A stretch of DNA of 64,000 bases from Cervus elaphus (Eukaryota > Chordata > Mammalia > Artiodactyla > Cervidae), in contig NC_057816.1 in NCBI RefSeq assembly GCF_910594005.1, positions 18,865,797-18,929,796 of the forward strand. The letters are read 5' to 3'. Both the position numbers and the translations under genes were made by a program. Below, in pieces: positions 45,543 through 57,179 of the stretch (position 1 is its first letter; each line of letters begins with the position of its first letter). Below the pieces are notes generated by a model. It did no database searches, had not been told where the DNA came from, and worked only from the letters and a program-made list of their open reading frames with translations.

Positions 45543-45812
45543 AAGACTGGTGCTGAAGCTGAAGCTCCAATACAACTCTGGCCACCTGATGCCAAGGGCC
45601 AACTTATTGGAAAAGACACTGATGCTGGGAAAGATTGAGGGCAAGAGGAGAAAGGGATGACAGAGAAAGAGATGGTTAGATGGCCTCACTGACTCAGTTG
45701 ACATGAGTCTGAGCAAACGCTGGGAAATAGCGAAGGACAGGGAAGCCTGGCGTGCTGCAGTCTGTGGGATCACAAAGAGTTGGACATCACTAAGCCACTA
45801 AACAACAACAGC
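45543..45812 (+). repeat. BovB 3'-end fragment
   Basis: CTGGTGCTGAAGCTGAAGCT, TGGAAAAGACACTGATGCTG, GGCGTGCTGCAGTCTGTGGG, ending CACTAAACAACAACAGC. Diverged relative to other BovB pieces. Confidence 0.88.
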
Positions 45813-46068
45813 AAAGTCACTTTTGGTTGCCTCTGGAATGGTGGTTACTATCTTCATGGGTGGAAGCCAGGAATGCTGCTAATATCCTACAATTCACAGG
45901 ACAGCACCCGACAGCAATGAATTATCTGGCCTAAAATGTCATCATGCTAACACAGAGAAAATCTATTTATAATGTTTATAGGATCCTTGTGACAAGTTGA
46001 GGAGAAGGATGATATGGATATACAAAATTCAAGGATCATCCTTAAATCTCATTTTAAGGTTATATCTT

Positions 46069-46206
46069 CTTCTTTAAAATAAAATTTATCTAGCGGTGCC
46101 AGGTCTTAGTGGTGGCACGTGGGATCTAGTTTTCTGACTGGGGATCGAATCCCCGCTCCCTGAATTGGGAGTGCAGTCTTAGCCACTGGACCGCCAGGGA
46201 AGTCCC
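46069..46206 (-). repeat. CHR-type SINE with TSD
   Basis: AAAATTTATCTAGCGGTGCC, GGCACGTGGGATCTAGTTTT, GGGATCGAATCCCCGCTCCC, ending ACCGCCAGGGAAGTCCC. TSD AAGGTTATATCTT (46056-46068) / AAGGTCATATCTT (46207-46219). Confidence 0.92.
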
Positions 46207-46254
46207 AAGGTCATATCTTTAAAACCTGATGCTCCCCAAACAAACTGATGATGC

Positions 46255-46455
46255 TAATGACAAAATAGCAATAAGGACTACTAGCTATATTTCACTGCAT
46301 GCCAAGGCACTGTGTCAAGCATTTTACATAATAACACACTTGTTTTTCACAACAGTTTTGTGAGCTAGATTCAATTATTTTCCTAATTTACAAGAGAAAA
46401 AACTGAGAGCTTCAGTAATATGTCTGAGGTCTATAAAGCTACTGAGTGGCTTCAT
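46255..46455 (-). repeat. MIR SINE
   Basis: CCAAGGCACTGTGTCAAGCA, TTTCACAACAGTTTTGTGAG, TTTACAAGAGAAAAAACTGA: reverse-complement MIR in order. Confidence 0.8.
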
Positions 46456-47845
46456 GCATGTTTAGCCTGTGTGTAGTCACATGGTGTCTGTGCTTAGGGG
46501 GGCCATGCTTGGTTTAACATTCTGTTGTCACTGCCTTAAGTTCTTCATAATTTTATCATTGAACATGTGTTTGTAAATGAGGGTCAATGGGCAATAGATC
46601 ACGCACATGAGCAGAGGAGGAATGGGTCTTACAGGAGTTGCTTGTTGACTCAGCTCACATGCAGTGTTCATGGTTTTCCATGAACACAGAATTCCAGTGG
46701 ATCCACCATGTATGGGGGTCCAGAGAGACTTACAGCAGGTACAGTATAAGCAGGTTATAGATATGACTAAGCACGGTCATTGGGAGCCCAGTTCCTAACA
46801 CTGTCTTTTCACCCAGAATTGGCATTGAACACACAAAGAAGGCAGGAGCATTCTAAAAAATGCCTATGTCCAGGCATCCTAGTCTGTCCCTTCTTACTCA
46901 CATTATTTCCCTGTATTAGCCAACAACTGGTGCTTGAAATGATGACATAGAAGGAAAGGGAAAGGTAGGAATGCCCATAATTTCTCTTCCTTTCATCCTC
47001 CCTTACATATCAGTAGTACAGAGTGTTGCTAGGAGGGTCTCACATCAAAATGTGAACTAAAAAGCAGTTGACTCAGTTTTGTGCCATGTTTTCACTGTTT
47101 TGCTGAGAACAAAATAGCTATGCATATAGGAGCTATGGAATATGAATTGTGCAATTTCAATGATTCTGCCTACACTTCAAATGCTCTTATATTTGCATTG
47201 AAACTGGTATTGCACAATGTAAAGATGGATGGTGAAATTTGTGCTGACAATTTAATTTGACATTAAATTGCAAATAAAACACCATGACACAAAAGAGAAA
47301 CTGTGGAAGAAAGGAAAAGCCTCATCTTTTTGTGTCTTTAATGGCACTTTCTCCCTGATATGTGGACAAGGGACCCTGCAATTTTAGTTTGAGCTGGGTC
47401 CTGCAAATTATGCAGCTGACTCTGAATGACAGATTCAGGATTCAAATCCTGGCAGCGTAGACCTGAAATGTATGTTCTTATCTACTAGGATACCCATTGC
47501 TACTGTAGGATCCAATGTGGTAAAAATGAGCCAGTCTTTCAGAGGAATATCTTCATTTGTGGCAAGATGCTTGTGAGGGTACAAATGTTACCAGTCTGTT
47601 GGAGGGGTGAGGGTGGGTCTTTTTCCTTCACATGGCAATTGTTGATATCTGTGGGTGTCCTGAAGGGCTCTTCCTGGGCTGCGTGCTCAAAACTAAGGGA
47701 GAAACTGATCTTTTATGTGGCGCACACCAATTTGTATGTTTTAATACTATACTTTCTGGTGGCCTATGACTCTAGTGGGCAATAACTGTGGATTTTGCTT
47801 ATTGATCTCTGTGATTTTATTTATATATACACATACATGTATCAT
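46456..47845. other. unique sequence
   Basis: No gene or repeat recognised. Open frames are short and overlap on both strands. Confidence 0.45.
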
Positions 47846-47911
47846 GTGTGCCAAGTTGCTTCCGTTGTGTCCAACTCTTTGTGACCCTATAGACTGTAGC
47901 CCACCATGCTG
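47846..47911 (-). repeat. short Bov-tA 3'-end fragment
   Basis: GCCAAGTTGCTTCCGTTGTG, CCAACTCTTTGTGACCCTAT, ending GTAGCCCACCATGCTG. Confidence 0.85.
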
Positions 47912-48319
47912 TATATGTACCATATACATCTATATATGATCTCCTTTTACATGTGTTATCTCAGATTAAACTTCCCCATGTCTTTAAAAGCTGTCTCCTT
48001 CTCCTCTCCTCTGCCGGCAGGGCATCTGTGCTGGCCATTCTGTTAGGCTTTCAGTTAATGTCTTTTGCGAAGTGAAATATTATTTAGGGAAGTCCCCGTG
48101 ATTTTTAACACATCCAATAAAGTTGATATCTTTGGAAAGCTGCATTTTTATAAGATTTATTAATTTGTAGCATCTTGGCTTATAATCAGACATACTGAAG
48201 CCACTTATAGAGCCCAAGAGAATTACTCAGTAGTATTTTGATGAAATAAGTGAAAATGACCTAGAAATGCTTTCCTCTAAAATACATGAGGGTAAAAAGT
48301 TGAGGTGAAATAATTCTCA
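47912..48319. other. unique A/T-rich sequence
   Basis: No gene or repeat recognised. Confidence 0.45.
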
Positions 48320-48404
48320 AGTGTTGTTGAACTGGATAAGAAGTTCATTTGGGTGTTTCTGTGACATGCTACCCAAAACCCTGAATGAACTTTTTGGCCA
48401 ACTG
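48320..48404. mobile_element. short mariner-derived MITE
   Basis: About 80 bases. Right end CTGAATGAACTTTTTGGCCA AC is the inverted terminal repeat of ruminant mariner MITEs. The left end, TTGAACTGGATAAGAAGTTC ATTTGGGT, is its diverged complement. Edges are approximate and TA flanks are not clear. Confidence 0.65.
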
Positions 48405-48944
48405 AATATATATGTTTGGGACATTTGGGGTTTTTGTCCTGGACGTAAACTTCAGTGAAATTGTTTGGCCTTTGCTTCTGTTTTAAAACCCCATGGGAAA
48501 TGGTCAAGGAAAGGCAATTCTAAGAAAATTTCATCTAATCTACATTGTTAAACTTCAACATTGCTAAGAAAATCACATTTATCTTGAGGAACTGTATTCA
48601 CAGCCTTTGATCTAGCACATGAAATGATGAATAAATTGGCATTCACCTTCCTTAGGAGGCATGATGTAAGTATGCATCTTACCTCTCAGACCCGTGACTA
48701 AGAGGTATGATTCAATACACACTCCTTACGCACAGGACCCTGGAGCAGTAGAGGGGGTGGAAGCATCTTACACTGTTCAAAGAACACATTATCTTCAACT
48801 TTTCAAGAAAAATACATAGAAATATATAAGCCGTTTGACATACAATTATTCTTTAAATATAGGGTTTGTGTGTACATCTTACTTATTACTATTATTGTTG
48901 TTATTATTATTATTTTGGCCAACTTAAGTCAAAAGAGCAAAGAA
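48405..48944. other. unique A/T-rich sequence
   Basis: No gene recognised. 48881-48916 is a (TTA/TTG)n tract (TTATTACTATTATTGTTGTT). Confidence 0.5.
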
Positions 48945-49290
48945 GTTATCATTGCCCATAGCTTATGGAGTCATACATAACTGGGTTTAATTTCCACTAC
49001 CTATTTATTATTATGATTTTTTAACTTGGGTACATTTCCATGACCTCTCTAAACTTCACTTTCTTCATTTATACATTTAAATAAAAGTCATCTATCTACT
49101 CTATGCGGATGTTAAAAGATTGTTTTTATTCAGTCACTATGTTGTGTCCGACTCTTTGGGATCCTGTGGACAGCAGCACACTAGGCTTCTCTGTCCTTCA
49201 CCATCTCCCAGAGTTTGGACATCAAACTCGTGTCTATAACAGAACAGAAATGTAAATTAACCAGCCCATAGCAAATGCTCAATAAATCAA
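48945..49290 (+). repeat. MIR SINE split by a BovB fragment
   Basis: TCATACATAACTGGGTTTAA, CATGACCTCTCTAAACTTCA, then after the insertion GCCCATAGCAAATGCTCAAT AAATCA. Order fits plus-strand MIR. Confidence 0.75.
49122..49236 (-). repeat. BovB 3'-end fragment in MIR
   Basis: TTTTTATTCAGTCACTATGT, GTGTCCGACTCTTTGGGATC, CCTTCACCATCTCCCAGAGT. About 115 bases. Confidence 0.85.
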
Positions 49291-51007
49291 TACACGGTGC
49301 TTATTACATTGTGGACACAAGAAAAATGACTAGTTAGTTTTGTCCTTAAATATTAAGAAGAGCTATGCTGAAATCTGTCCAGTTTCTGTTGATACCAACA
49401 AACTGCAATTACTAAAACACAATTGCCAAAATACTACAATTACTTTTGCAATAATATATTCTGTTTTAAAATGATAAAATGCTTGGTCAGCCAAGACACA
49501 TAATTGTGAGTTACTAGATTTATTTGGTGTAGGGTTTCCTAGTGTTGGGAAACTAGAAATGGGCATTTAAAAACTATTATTTACATAAACATGTATGCAA
49601 CAAATATAGCTTTGTGATTTCTTGATTCATGGATAAAAGCATTTCAAATCTCTGCTTAGAGACCCTTGTAATTTACATCAAAACAAGAACACTGGCATTC
49701 ACATTGAGAGGAGTTTAGCATGTCGGTGTTAATATCTATTTTCCCCTTAGATTTGATATGAATAAATTAAGAAATAACCTGTATATGTTAGATTATAATA
49801 TAAAAATATCATGGATTGGCTCTTTGGTTTTTTTAAAATTTCACCAATTACTAATTTAGCTAAAAAATACTGTAAAGAGAAAAAAAAGTATGGTGAAATT
49901 TTATAAGTTCTTTTTCCTGTTACTATTTTAACATTTAATGAGGTTTGTTTTTTTTTCTCTTAATATTTACATCAGGAAAAAACACCACCAACCAGTTTAA
50001 ATTTCTTTATTGTAATTAACTGTATGTCACCTTTCAATCATTTTCTTGAAAAATATTTTGCTTGACTTAGCTGATTTGGTTGGAGAGACTCTGAGTTTAG
50101 GCAGTTCTAAGGAAAGTGAAGGGGAAAAAAATCAAGGATAGTATCTGAAATGCAAGCATGGTAGAAATTTAAACATAAGGCATATGATTTCCTTTGATGA
50201 CATTATAAACAGAAAATCATGTCATTCATTCATTCTTTTATTTATTCCTTCACCATATGTCACTTACTGTGCAAAGTTCTGATTCCTGATTTTTCTACAA
50301 CTGTATGCTTTTTAGCTCCTTCCCCCCCCCTCCTTTTTTTTTTATAAATAAGAGCTAACTAGTAACCTGGACTCCTGTAAATGTGTAAGTTTTCCCAAAT
50401 TCTTGTAACTTAGTATCTGCTAAATCCAGCTTGAGAAGCTCCAAATGAAACACAACTTAGGAACTGTGCCCTTAACCTTGTTTATCATTAATCTAAAGAC
50501 AAATAACCTTTTCGAGCTAATGTGAAAACTCAGGCATTGAAGTCCATAAACACAGACGCACATTCATACTCAAGTGTTTTGCTGAATCAGTGGAACCAAA
50601 TGATGCTTTGGAGGCAAACTAACTGCTCTGTCAGCTACACATCAGATAATTGATGCTATTTATGATAGAAATGAAATTGGAGACAGAAATGAGAACAACA
50701 ACAAACAAGCTTCCTTGGAATTGTTCTGTTTTCTTTGGAAAAAGGGAGGGAGCCAGTGATTCAGTTTGGCATTACATTGACCTCATCAGAAAGAGCAATG
50801 CCAGATCCTGGGGTAAAATTGACTATCCTGCAAATACAAGTAATATTGAGACATATTTCACAACTGGCTGTTTCCTGGCAATCAGATTTACCTTAGGTGA
50901 AGACCATGGGCAAGTATGAACTGGAGAAAAAAAAACAGAGAGAGACTGAATACAGTATGAATCTCTTCTAAATCCTTTTAAAACAAAACCAAGAGCGATG
51001 TCAGTAT
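49291..51007. other. 1.7 kb repeat-poor A/T-rich sequence
   Basis: No transposon recognised and no credible gene. It is one of the longest repeat-free stretches here. An 89-codon open frame at 50650-50919 has no recognisable domain. A C/T run lies at about 50,322-50,342. Confidence 0.5.
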
Positions 51008-51293
51008 TTTTTGTTTATTTATTTATGGCTGCACTGGGCCTTTGTTGCTGCACATGGACTTTCTATAGCTGCAGTCAGCAAGGGGCTATTCTCTGCTTGC
51101 AGTGTGCAGGCTTCTCATTGCAATGACTTCTCTTGTTTTGGAGCATGGGCTACCAGGATATGTGGGCTCAGTAGTTGTGCAGCATGGGCTTAGTTGCCCC
51201 TTGGCATGTGCCATCTTTCTGAACCAGGGATGGAACCTGTGTTCCCTGCATTGGCAGGCAGATTTTTAACCACTGGACCACCAGGCAAGTCCC
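51008..51293 (-). repeat. CHR-type SINE, full length, TSD
   Basis: TTTTGTTTATTTATTTATGG tail, GGCCTTTGTTGCTGCACATG body, GGGATGGAACCTGTGTTCCC, head ending GACCACCAGGCAAGTCCC. TSD ATGTCAGTAT (50998-51007) / ATGTCAATAT (51295-51304). Confidence 0.93.
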
Positions 51294-51449
51294 AATGTCA
51301 ATATGAAGAAAATTACAGAATGCCTCCCAGACACTTAGACATATCTTATGAACTTGAAATTTCACTTGACTATGCAACATAGATTATACAGTGTTGACCA
51401 TATGATGTAGTCCTGACATGATCCTCAAAAATAAGTTAATGATAATAAT

Positions 51450-51565
51450 AGACATCATATATGAAGCACTCCCTGTTGGTTTAGAAACTTTATGTAATAT
51501 AACTAAATTAATCTTCATAAAGTCATCAAGGATTGACAGCATTACTACCTTTGCCATTGTAGGAC
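51450..51565 (-). repeat. MIR-like fragment
   Basis: GAAGCACTCCCTGTTGGTTT, AATTAATCTTCATAAAGTCA. Weak similarity to reverse-complement MIR. Confidence 0.45.
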
Positions 51566-51664
51566 GGGGGCTTTGCTAAGAATAAAATTAAATAAAGGTC
51601 TCAGTGTTGCCCTGTACTTGATAAAATCACAGCATATCTGGAAGGTGAAACTGTCTATAAAAAT

Positions 51665-51738
51665 CCCGATGCAGAAATCAAACTGGGGTCTCCTGAATTT
51701 CAGGCAGATTCTTTACCAGCTGATCTATCAGGGAAGCC
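51665..51738 (-). repeat. short Bov-A head fragment
   Basis: AAATCAAACTGGGGTCTCCT and TTCTTTACCAGCTGATCTAT CAGGGAAGCCC. CTATAAAAATCCC and CTATAAAGACCC flank it, a possible TSD. Confidence 0.75.
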
Positions 51739-51739
51739 C

Positions 51740-53174
51740 CTATAAAGACCCAGGCAGCCATAATAAGGACACATGACTCTTCAACAACCCTGGCAGAGGA
51801 AAGAGTCGTTTCTTTGTGGATGATGAAGATTTTACATAGACTTAAATTTTCATCCTGGACTCATTGTTTCCAAACTTGCTTTTCTGTAGGGGTTGTCAAG
51901 TGAGAGATGGGAAGAGCTGTGTCCGCTGTGACTTGTGACCTGTAGTCATCAACCAGCGCTGGTGGGGTGGGGGCATCATGAATCACCTTCGGAAACTTCC
52001 TCACACCATACAGCACAGTCCTCTCAGGTGATAAGGCAATGTCAGGGCTCTGAGAGAAAGACAGAGGTGACCATGGTATTATTTCAGAGGGGCTTCAGAG
52101 GACCCCGAGGCCACACGGTCAGGACACCTCTTCCCTCATCCACTTCTAAGTGTCCTCTTTCATGACGCTGGATTTACCCAGGGTGAGCCTCTCAACACTG
52201 AAACATTTCCTTAGTAACTTCATCACTTAAGGCCTCTGGAAGATCATTCTTTTCAAGCTTGAGACTCCATCAAAAAAGTGGGGAGCATATCCACCCCCTG
52301 AGGAAGCCCCATGGAACTGCAGTGTAGACTCAGAAGAATTCAAGGAGATGTGACAGGTGATCTGAGACAGCAGAGAAGGCTAGAATCCTAACTCAATAGC
52401 CCTGCATCTTCTGGAATTAAATATCTTACATCAAAAAGCACTTACACAGGACTATTGGTGGTTGTATTTTTATGTTTGTGTCTGAATGTATGTACTTGCC
52501 CATGAGAGATTAGAGAGATTGTGTGTAATGGCAATAATGTTCTTAATTTCCAAGACTTCTATCTTGCTTTCTGATTGTTCGTTATATACATAGCTTCCCA
52601 TTCCTCTTATAAGTTGACACCTACACTTGGATTTTGAGGACATTGATTTGAATGATAATAAATTATCCAATTCACTTTTTTCCATCGTGTGTATATGTGT
52701 ACCTGCATGTGTGTATGTGTCTATGTGTTTGCCCAGAGAGATCAATTTCTTACTCAAAGAAAAGTAGATCAAACTTTAAAACTAAATTGCCTGTGTATGA
52801 ATACAAGGAACAATGATGTTGATGGCAGACATGAAAGCTCCTATCTCTCTATCTGGCCTCTGCGTTTTCACCTGCTCTTTGTTTCCTGCTTTAGCTGGCC
52901 ACCCAAGCCATTAAACCCAATGTTCCTGCTGAGTTCTTCTGTGTGATGGGCATAGTGTATGAACATGACTAGGAAACTCACTAGGGTTCTCCCCTCTGGC
53001 TACTGTTAGCAAGCGAATAGTCTGTGATGAGCATTTCTTGGTAGTACTGCTACCCTTTCCACCCTTTCCTGTTATATCTGGAGGTCACTTATACACATGA
53101 ATCATCATTGTTACGTGTGATCTAATGACTGCGTGATCTATGATACCTCATATCATTTACTGAGCTTCCATTTA
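51740..53174. other. unique sequence with a (TG)n-like tract
   Basis: 52687-52730 is TGTGTATATGTGTACCTGCA-type sequence. No other repeat or gene recognised. Confidence 0.5.
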
Positions 53175-54433
53175 TGTTGGTGCTAAAGTAATTGATGCTT
53201 TGCATTGTTGAAATTTGTGTTTGATATTGGGGTATGTTCTTAAATAAACGTGGTTATGTTATATGCCATTTTAATGCACATTTCCCCCTTTGTTTTTTTG
53301 CTAATGACTTATTACTTGCTGTGTATTTTATTTGCATTTTAGACTAGGGAAATTGCATTAGACAAAAAGCAAATTTGAGTGACTTCCTTATTTGAATTCA
53401 AACTGGGTCATAAAGCAGCACACAACTCACAACATCAACAATGCGTTTGGCCCAGGAACTGCTAACAAACGTACAACGTAGCAGTGGTTCAGGAAGTTTT
53501 GCAAGGCATTTGAGAGGTTTGGAGATGAGGAGTGCCATGGCCAGGAAGTTGACAATAACCAACTGAGAGCCATCGTCAAAGCTGATCCTCTTACATCTAC
53601 ACAAGAAGTTGCCAAAGAGCTCAGTGTCGACCATTCTACAGTCACTTGGCACTTGAAGCAAATTGGAAAGGTGAAAAAGCTCGATAAGAGGATGTCTCAT
53701 GGGCTGACCACAAATCAAAATATTGTCATTTTGAAGAGTTGTCTTCTCTTATTTTATGCAACAACAATGAACCATTTCTTGATCTCACTGTGACGTGTGA
53801 CAAAAAAGTGAATTTTATATGACAGCTGGTGACGACCAGCTCAGTGCTTGGACTGAGAAGAAGCTCCAAAGCACTTCCCAAAGCTGAATTTGCATTAAAA
53901 AAGTCACAGTCACTGTTTGGTGGTTTGCTACCCGTCTTATCCACTATAATTTTCTGAATCCTGGTGAAACCATTGCATCTGAGAAGTATCCTCAGTTTTC
54001 AGGAAAACTGCAATGCCTGTAGCTGGCATGAGTCATCAGAAAGGGCCCAATTCTTCTCCACAACAATGCCCGACCTCATGTCCCACAATCAACGCTTCAA
54101 AAGTTGAACCAATTTGGGTTATGAAATTTTGCCTCCTCTGTCATATTCACCAGATCTCTCACCAACCAACTACCACCTCTTCAGTCATCTCAGCTAAATT
54201 TTTTGCAGGAAAAATGTTTCCACAACCAGCAGGAGGCAGAAGATGCTTTTCAAGAGTTCCTTGAATCACAAAGCATGGATATTTCCACTGCAGGAATAAA
54301 CCAACTTATTTCTTTTTGGCAAAAGTGGGTTGATTGTAATGGTTCCTAGTTTTGATTAATAAAGATGTGTTTGGGCCTAGTTACAATGATTTAAAATTCA
54401 CAGTCTAAAACCGCAGTTACTTTTCCATCGACC
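53175..54433 (+). mobile_element. Hsmar1-type mariner, near full length
   Basis: About 1,259 bases. Terminal inverted repeats: TGTTGGTGCTAAAGTAATTG at the left, and at the right the complement of GGTCGATGGAAAAGTAACTG. TA dinucleotides lie at 53173-53174 and 54434-54435. A degraded transposase gene fills the middle. Similar to the mariners already known from ruminant genomes. TIR mismatches indicate an old copy. Confidence 0.93.
53346..54359 (+). pseudogene. mariner transposase pseudogene
   Basis: The start codon is lost. A stop follows DKKQI at ~53,378. The second HTH region is readable from 53551 (VAKELSVDHSTVTWHLKQIG). First catalytic Asp kept in VTCDKK (~53,800) but followed at once by a frameshift. 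Second catalytic position reads ILLHNNARPH: AAC at 54062-54064 where the family has Asp. Third reads SPDLSPTNYHL: AAC at 54168-54170, again Asn for Asp, and one extra base lies between these two. Ends near VDCNGS, 54359. Dead. Confidence 0.9.
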
Positions 54434-54504
54434 TACTATTTCATGCCAGAAACTTAAGAGTACAGTAAACAATACAATATTAGATTATTTACTTAATAGT
54501 ACCC

Positions 54505-54755
54505 AATATCGTATGAGGTAGCTGTCCACATCCCATTCTATGGATAGAGCATCTAAGGTATGGATATATTAAGAAATTTTCCAAAGACCCCACATTTGAT
54601 AAGTGGTAAAACATTGAGTCAAACTCTAATCCATTTAATTACAAGTCCACTCCATCCAGTCTTAGAAAAATGCCTGTCATGAACTTCCATAATCATGTGT
54701 TCAACAAGCATTCATTGATCACACACTACGTGATAGGCACTGCTCTAGGTGATGG
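54505..54755 (-). repeat. MIR-like and L2-like fragments
   Basis: 54,505-54,660: GTATGAGGTAGCTGTCCACA and GATAAGTGGTAAAACATTGA resemble reverse-complement MIR. 54,695-54,755: TCAACAAGCATTCATTGATC and GTGATAGGCACTGCTCTAGG match the reverse-complement L2 3' end. Confidence 0.6.
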
Positions 54756-56015
54756 AGACCCTCCCCCTGCCCCAGTCACCTGATCAGATCTCTGTACCTT
54801 TGGGACCCCTGGGATGCTCTGGGTAGGTCCAGACAGTATTCTAAACCCATTGCTAAGGATTAACAGTCATCAATGATTTAAATTCAGTAGCTCCGATTTC
54901 CTATCAGTTCCTTAGAGGAGGATAATGTCATTCCCACAGGGTCCCTAGAATTTCCCCTTCTTACTTGCCTTGCGATTGCAACTTGCAGTTCTGCACAAGC
55001 AGAAAAGTTATGAATGGTTCTGTTCTCCATTCTTTTCACTCCTCCCACCTCTGCCTCCCAACAGGAACAGCTGTTTTCTATTACACGATAGTCTGACAAG
55101 GTGCTGGTCTGGCGCGGTGTCTTTTTGGCAGGTAATTTTGATGAGGCCCAGAGGTAAGAGGGTGGGTGTCTCTGATGGGTTTCCGGTCCTGTTATCAGCC
55201 CCGTCCCGCAACCCCAGACATGGCTGCCGTCTGTACGCAGGGCTGATTTCTGGCTCCAGGCCCATGCTTGCTGAGAGCATCAGTCATCTGTCAGGGTTAA
55301 TCCATTAACTTTTTTCTACTTAAGCCCAGAGCTAGGATATGAGGCAAACATCCAGCTTTCTGGCAGAGAACTTGGTCCTTGAATATTGAGTAACACTGCT
55401 AGTTCTGACTGGGCACTCAGGCTTTGATTTGCTTTTGTCATTTTTTGTCCTTGATGTAGGAAAGTAGAATAGCAATTCCAAATATTACGAAATAGTATGA
55501 AAAAAAGCAAATGCTATGTGAGAACAAGTTGCCCTTCACACTTAAGCTATCTTCACGGTTAGGTTATCTGCAAAAGAGTAAGCCCAGTAATGCTTTTGCA
55601 CAGGAAAATCTTACCTGTGGCTTCAAACCAGACTTTATATTGTCCTTGATTTTCAGGGGGAAAAAAAAGGTACCCTAGCACCAAAGCACAGCTAAAACCA
55701 TCTGAGTTTTATAATCGGGTTCTATTCTAATTACTGGACTTTTGATGAATGTTTCCAGGAACTGGTTTTTCCTCGCACTCAACTTTACTGTTTAGATGCA
55801 GCAAACAGCTGGGAACTTTAATAAGATTTATCATTAAGAAAGAAATTGTTCCTGCCTTTAATTGGCTTTGCTACATTTGAGCGATTACTTTTTGTGAGCA
55901 ACACCGGATGTCAGGAGACTGGGGTGCTTATTCCAACTCTGTGATTAATAATAATACTAACAATAATAAAATATGACAGCAGCATTTAACATTCAGTAGC
56001 ATTTAATACTAACAA
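54756..56015. other. unique sequence
   Basis: No gene or repeat recognised. 55,000-55,290 is less A/T-rich and has overlapping open frames of about 90-112 codons on both strands, without domains. Confidence 0.45.
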
Positions 56016-56019
56016 TATT

Positions 56020-56250
56020 CATCAAGCTCTTACTCTGTGCTAATGTGGAATAATGTGTGCAATCTGATTTAAACTTCACCTCAACTCTGATAAAACAGCT
56101 ATTATTCTTCTCATCTCTCTTTTACAATGAGGAAATTGAGCTTTAGAGAAATGAAATAAGTTGTCCAAGGGCAATACTTATTAAATAGTGCAGGTCAAAT
56201 TTATTACCAGGCTTATCTAGTTCCAGAGTTCTTATCCTCTGAACCAGTCT
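56020..56250 (-). repeat. MIR SINE
   Basis: CAAGCTCTTACTCTGTGCTA, AAACTTCACCTCAACTCTGA, TTTTACAATGAGGAAATTGA: reverse-complement MIR in order. Confidence 0.8.
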
Positions 56251-56347
56251 TCTTAACAATTACTGTATAACCTTGGACATGACATCAGCTCATTTTCCTC
56301 AGCTGTAAAGCAGGGATGGGAGTGGGGCTGCAGGATATGTTTGCGAG

Positions 56348-56430
56348 TTTCTTTCTTTCTTTCTTTATTTTTTTTATTAGTTGGAGGCTAATTACTTTAC
56401 AATATTGTAGTGGTTTTTGTCATACGTGAG
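56348..56430. repeat. (TTTC)n and ruminant L1 3'-UTR fragment
   Basis: TTTCTTTCTTTCTTTCTTTA, then TTGGAGGCTAATTACTTTAC and AATATTGTAGTGGTTTTTGT, the same segment as at 17,370. Confidence 0.7.
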
Positions 56431-56518
56431 TTTCTTTATAATGCCAAGATCCTTAAGGGAAAAGATAGGACACAGTGGCACACTCTAACCTGTTACATGA
56501 AGCTTATTTTAGAAGTGA

Positions 56519-56733
56519 ACATGTTGTTGTTTAGTTGCTCAGTCATATCTGACTCTTTGTGACCCCATGGACTGTAGCTCACCAGGCCTCCTCTGTCCAT
56601 GGATTTTTTCCAGGAAAGAATACTGGAGTGCTTGCTGTTTCTTTCTCCAGAGGATCTTCCTGACCCAGGAATCGAACCTGCATCTCTTACATTGGCAAGA
56701 AGATTCCTTACCACTAAGCCACCAGGGAAGCCC
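56519..56733 (-). repeat. Bov-tA SINE with TSD
   Basis: TTGTTGTTTAGTTGCTCAGT to GCCACCAGGGAAGCCC. Target-site duplication AGAAGTGA at 56511-56518 and 56734-56741. Confidence 0.95.
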
Positions 56734-56807
56734 AGAAGTGATGAAAATGATACTGTAACGAGTTTATAGAGTTCTATGTCATTTACCAAACCCTTTGATT
56801 TCATTAT

Positions 56808-57179
56808 TGCTATGAACTGAATGTTTGTGTCTCCCAATATTCATGTGTTGAAGGTCTTATCTCTGATGTGAAAGTATTTGGCCTTGGGAGGTAATTATAT
56901 TTAGAGAAAGCCATGAGAGTGGAGCCCTCATGGTGAGACTAGTCCCCTTTTAGGAAGAGGAAGACCCCAGTGTGCTCTCTCTCTCTCCTCTTCCCCTCTC
57001 CTTTCTCCTCCTTGTGAGTATACAGCAAGAAGATGATTGTCGGCAAGCCATGGGGAGAGATCTCACCAGGCACCTTGAACTTGGACTTCCCAGCTTCAGA
57101 ACTATGAGAAATAAACATCTGTTTTTTAATCCATTGAGTCTGTGGTACCTTGTTAGAACTACCTGAGCAGACTAAGACA
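56808..57179 (+). repeat. MLT1A-type solo LTR (ERVL-MaLR)
   Basis: Begins TGCTATGAACTGAATGTTTG and ends CTGAGCAGACTAAGACA. Inside are CCATGAGAGTGGAGCCCTCA and, near the 3' end, GAACTATGAGAAATAAACAT with a polyadenylation-type signal. No internal retroviral region is attached. An old, non-coding endogenous-retrovirus-related LTR. Confidence 0.82.

Noticed and set aside
53398..53944. Minus-strand open frames of 72-106 codons
   Set aside because: They are antisense to the decayed mariner transposase.
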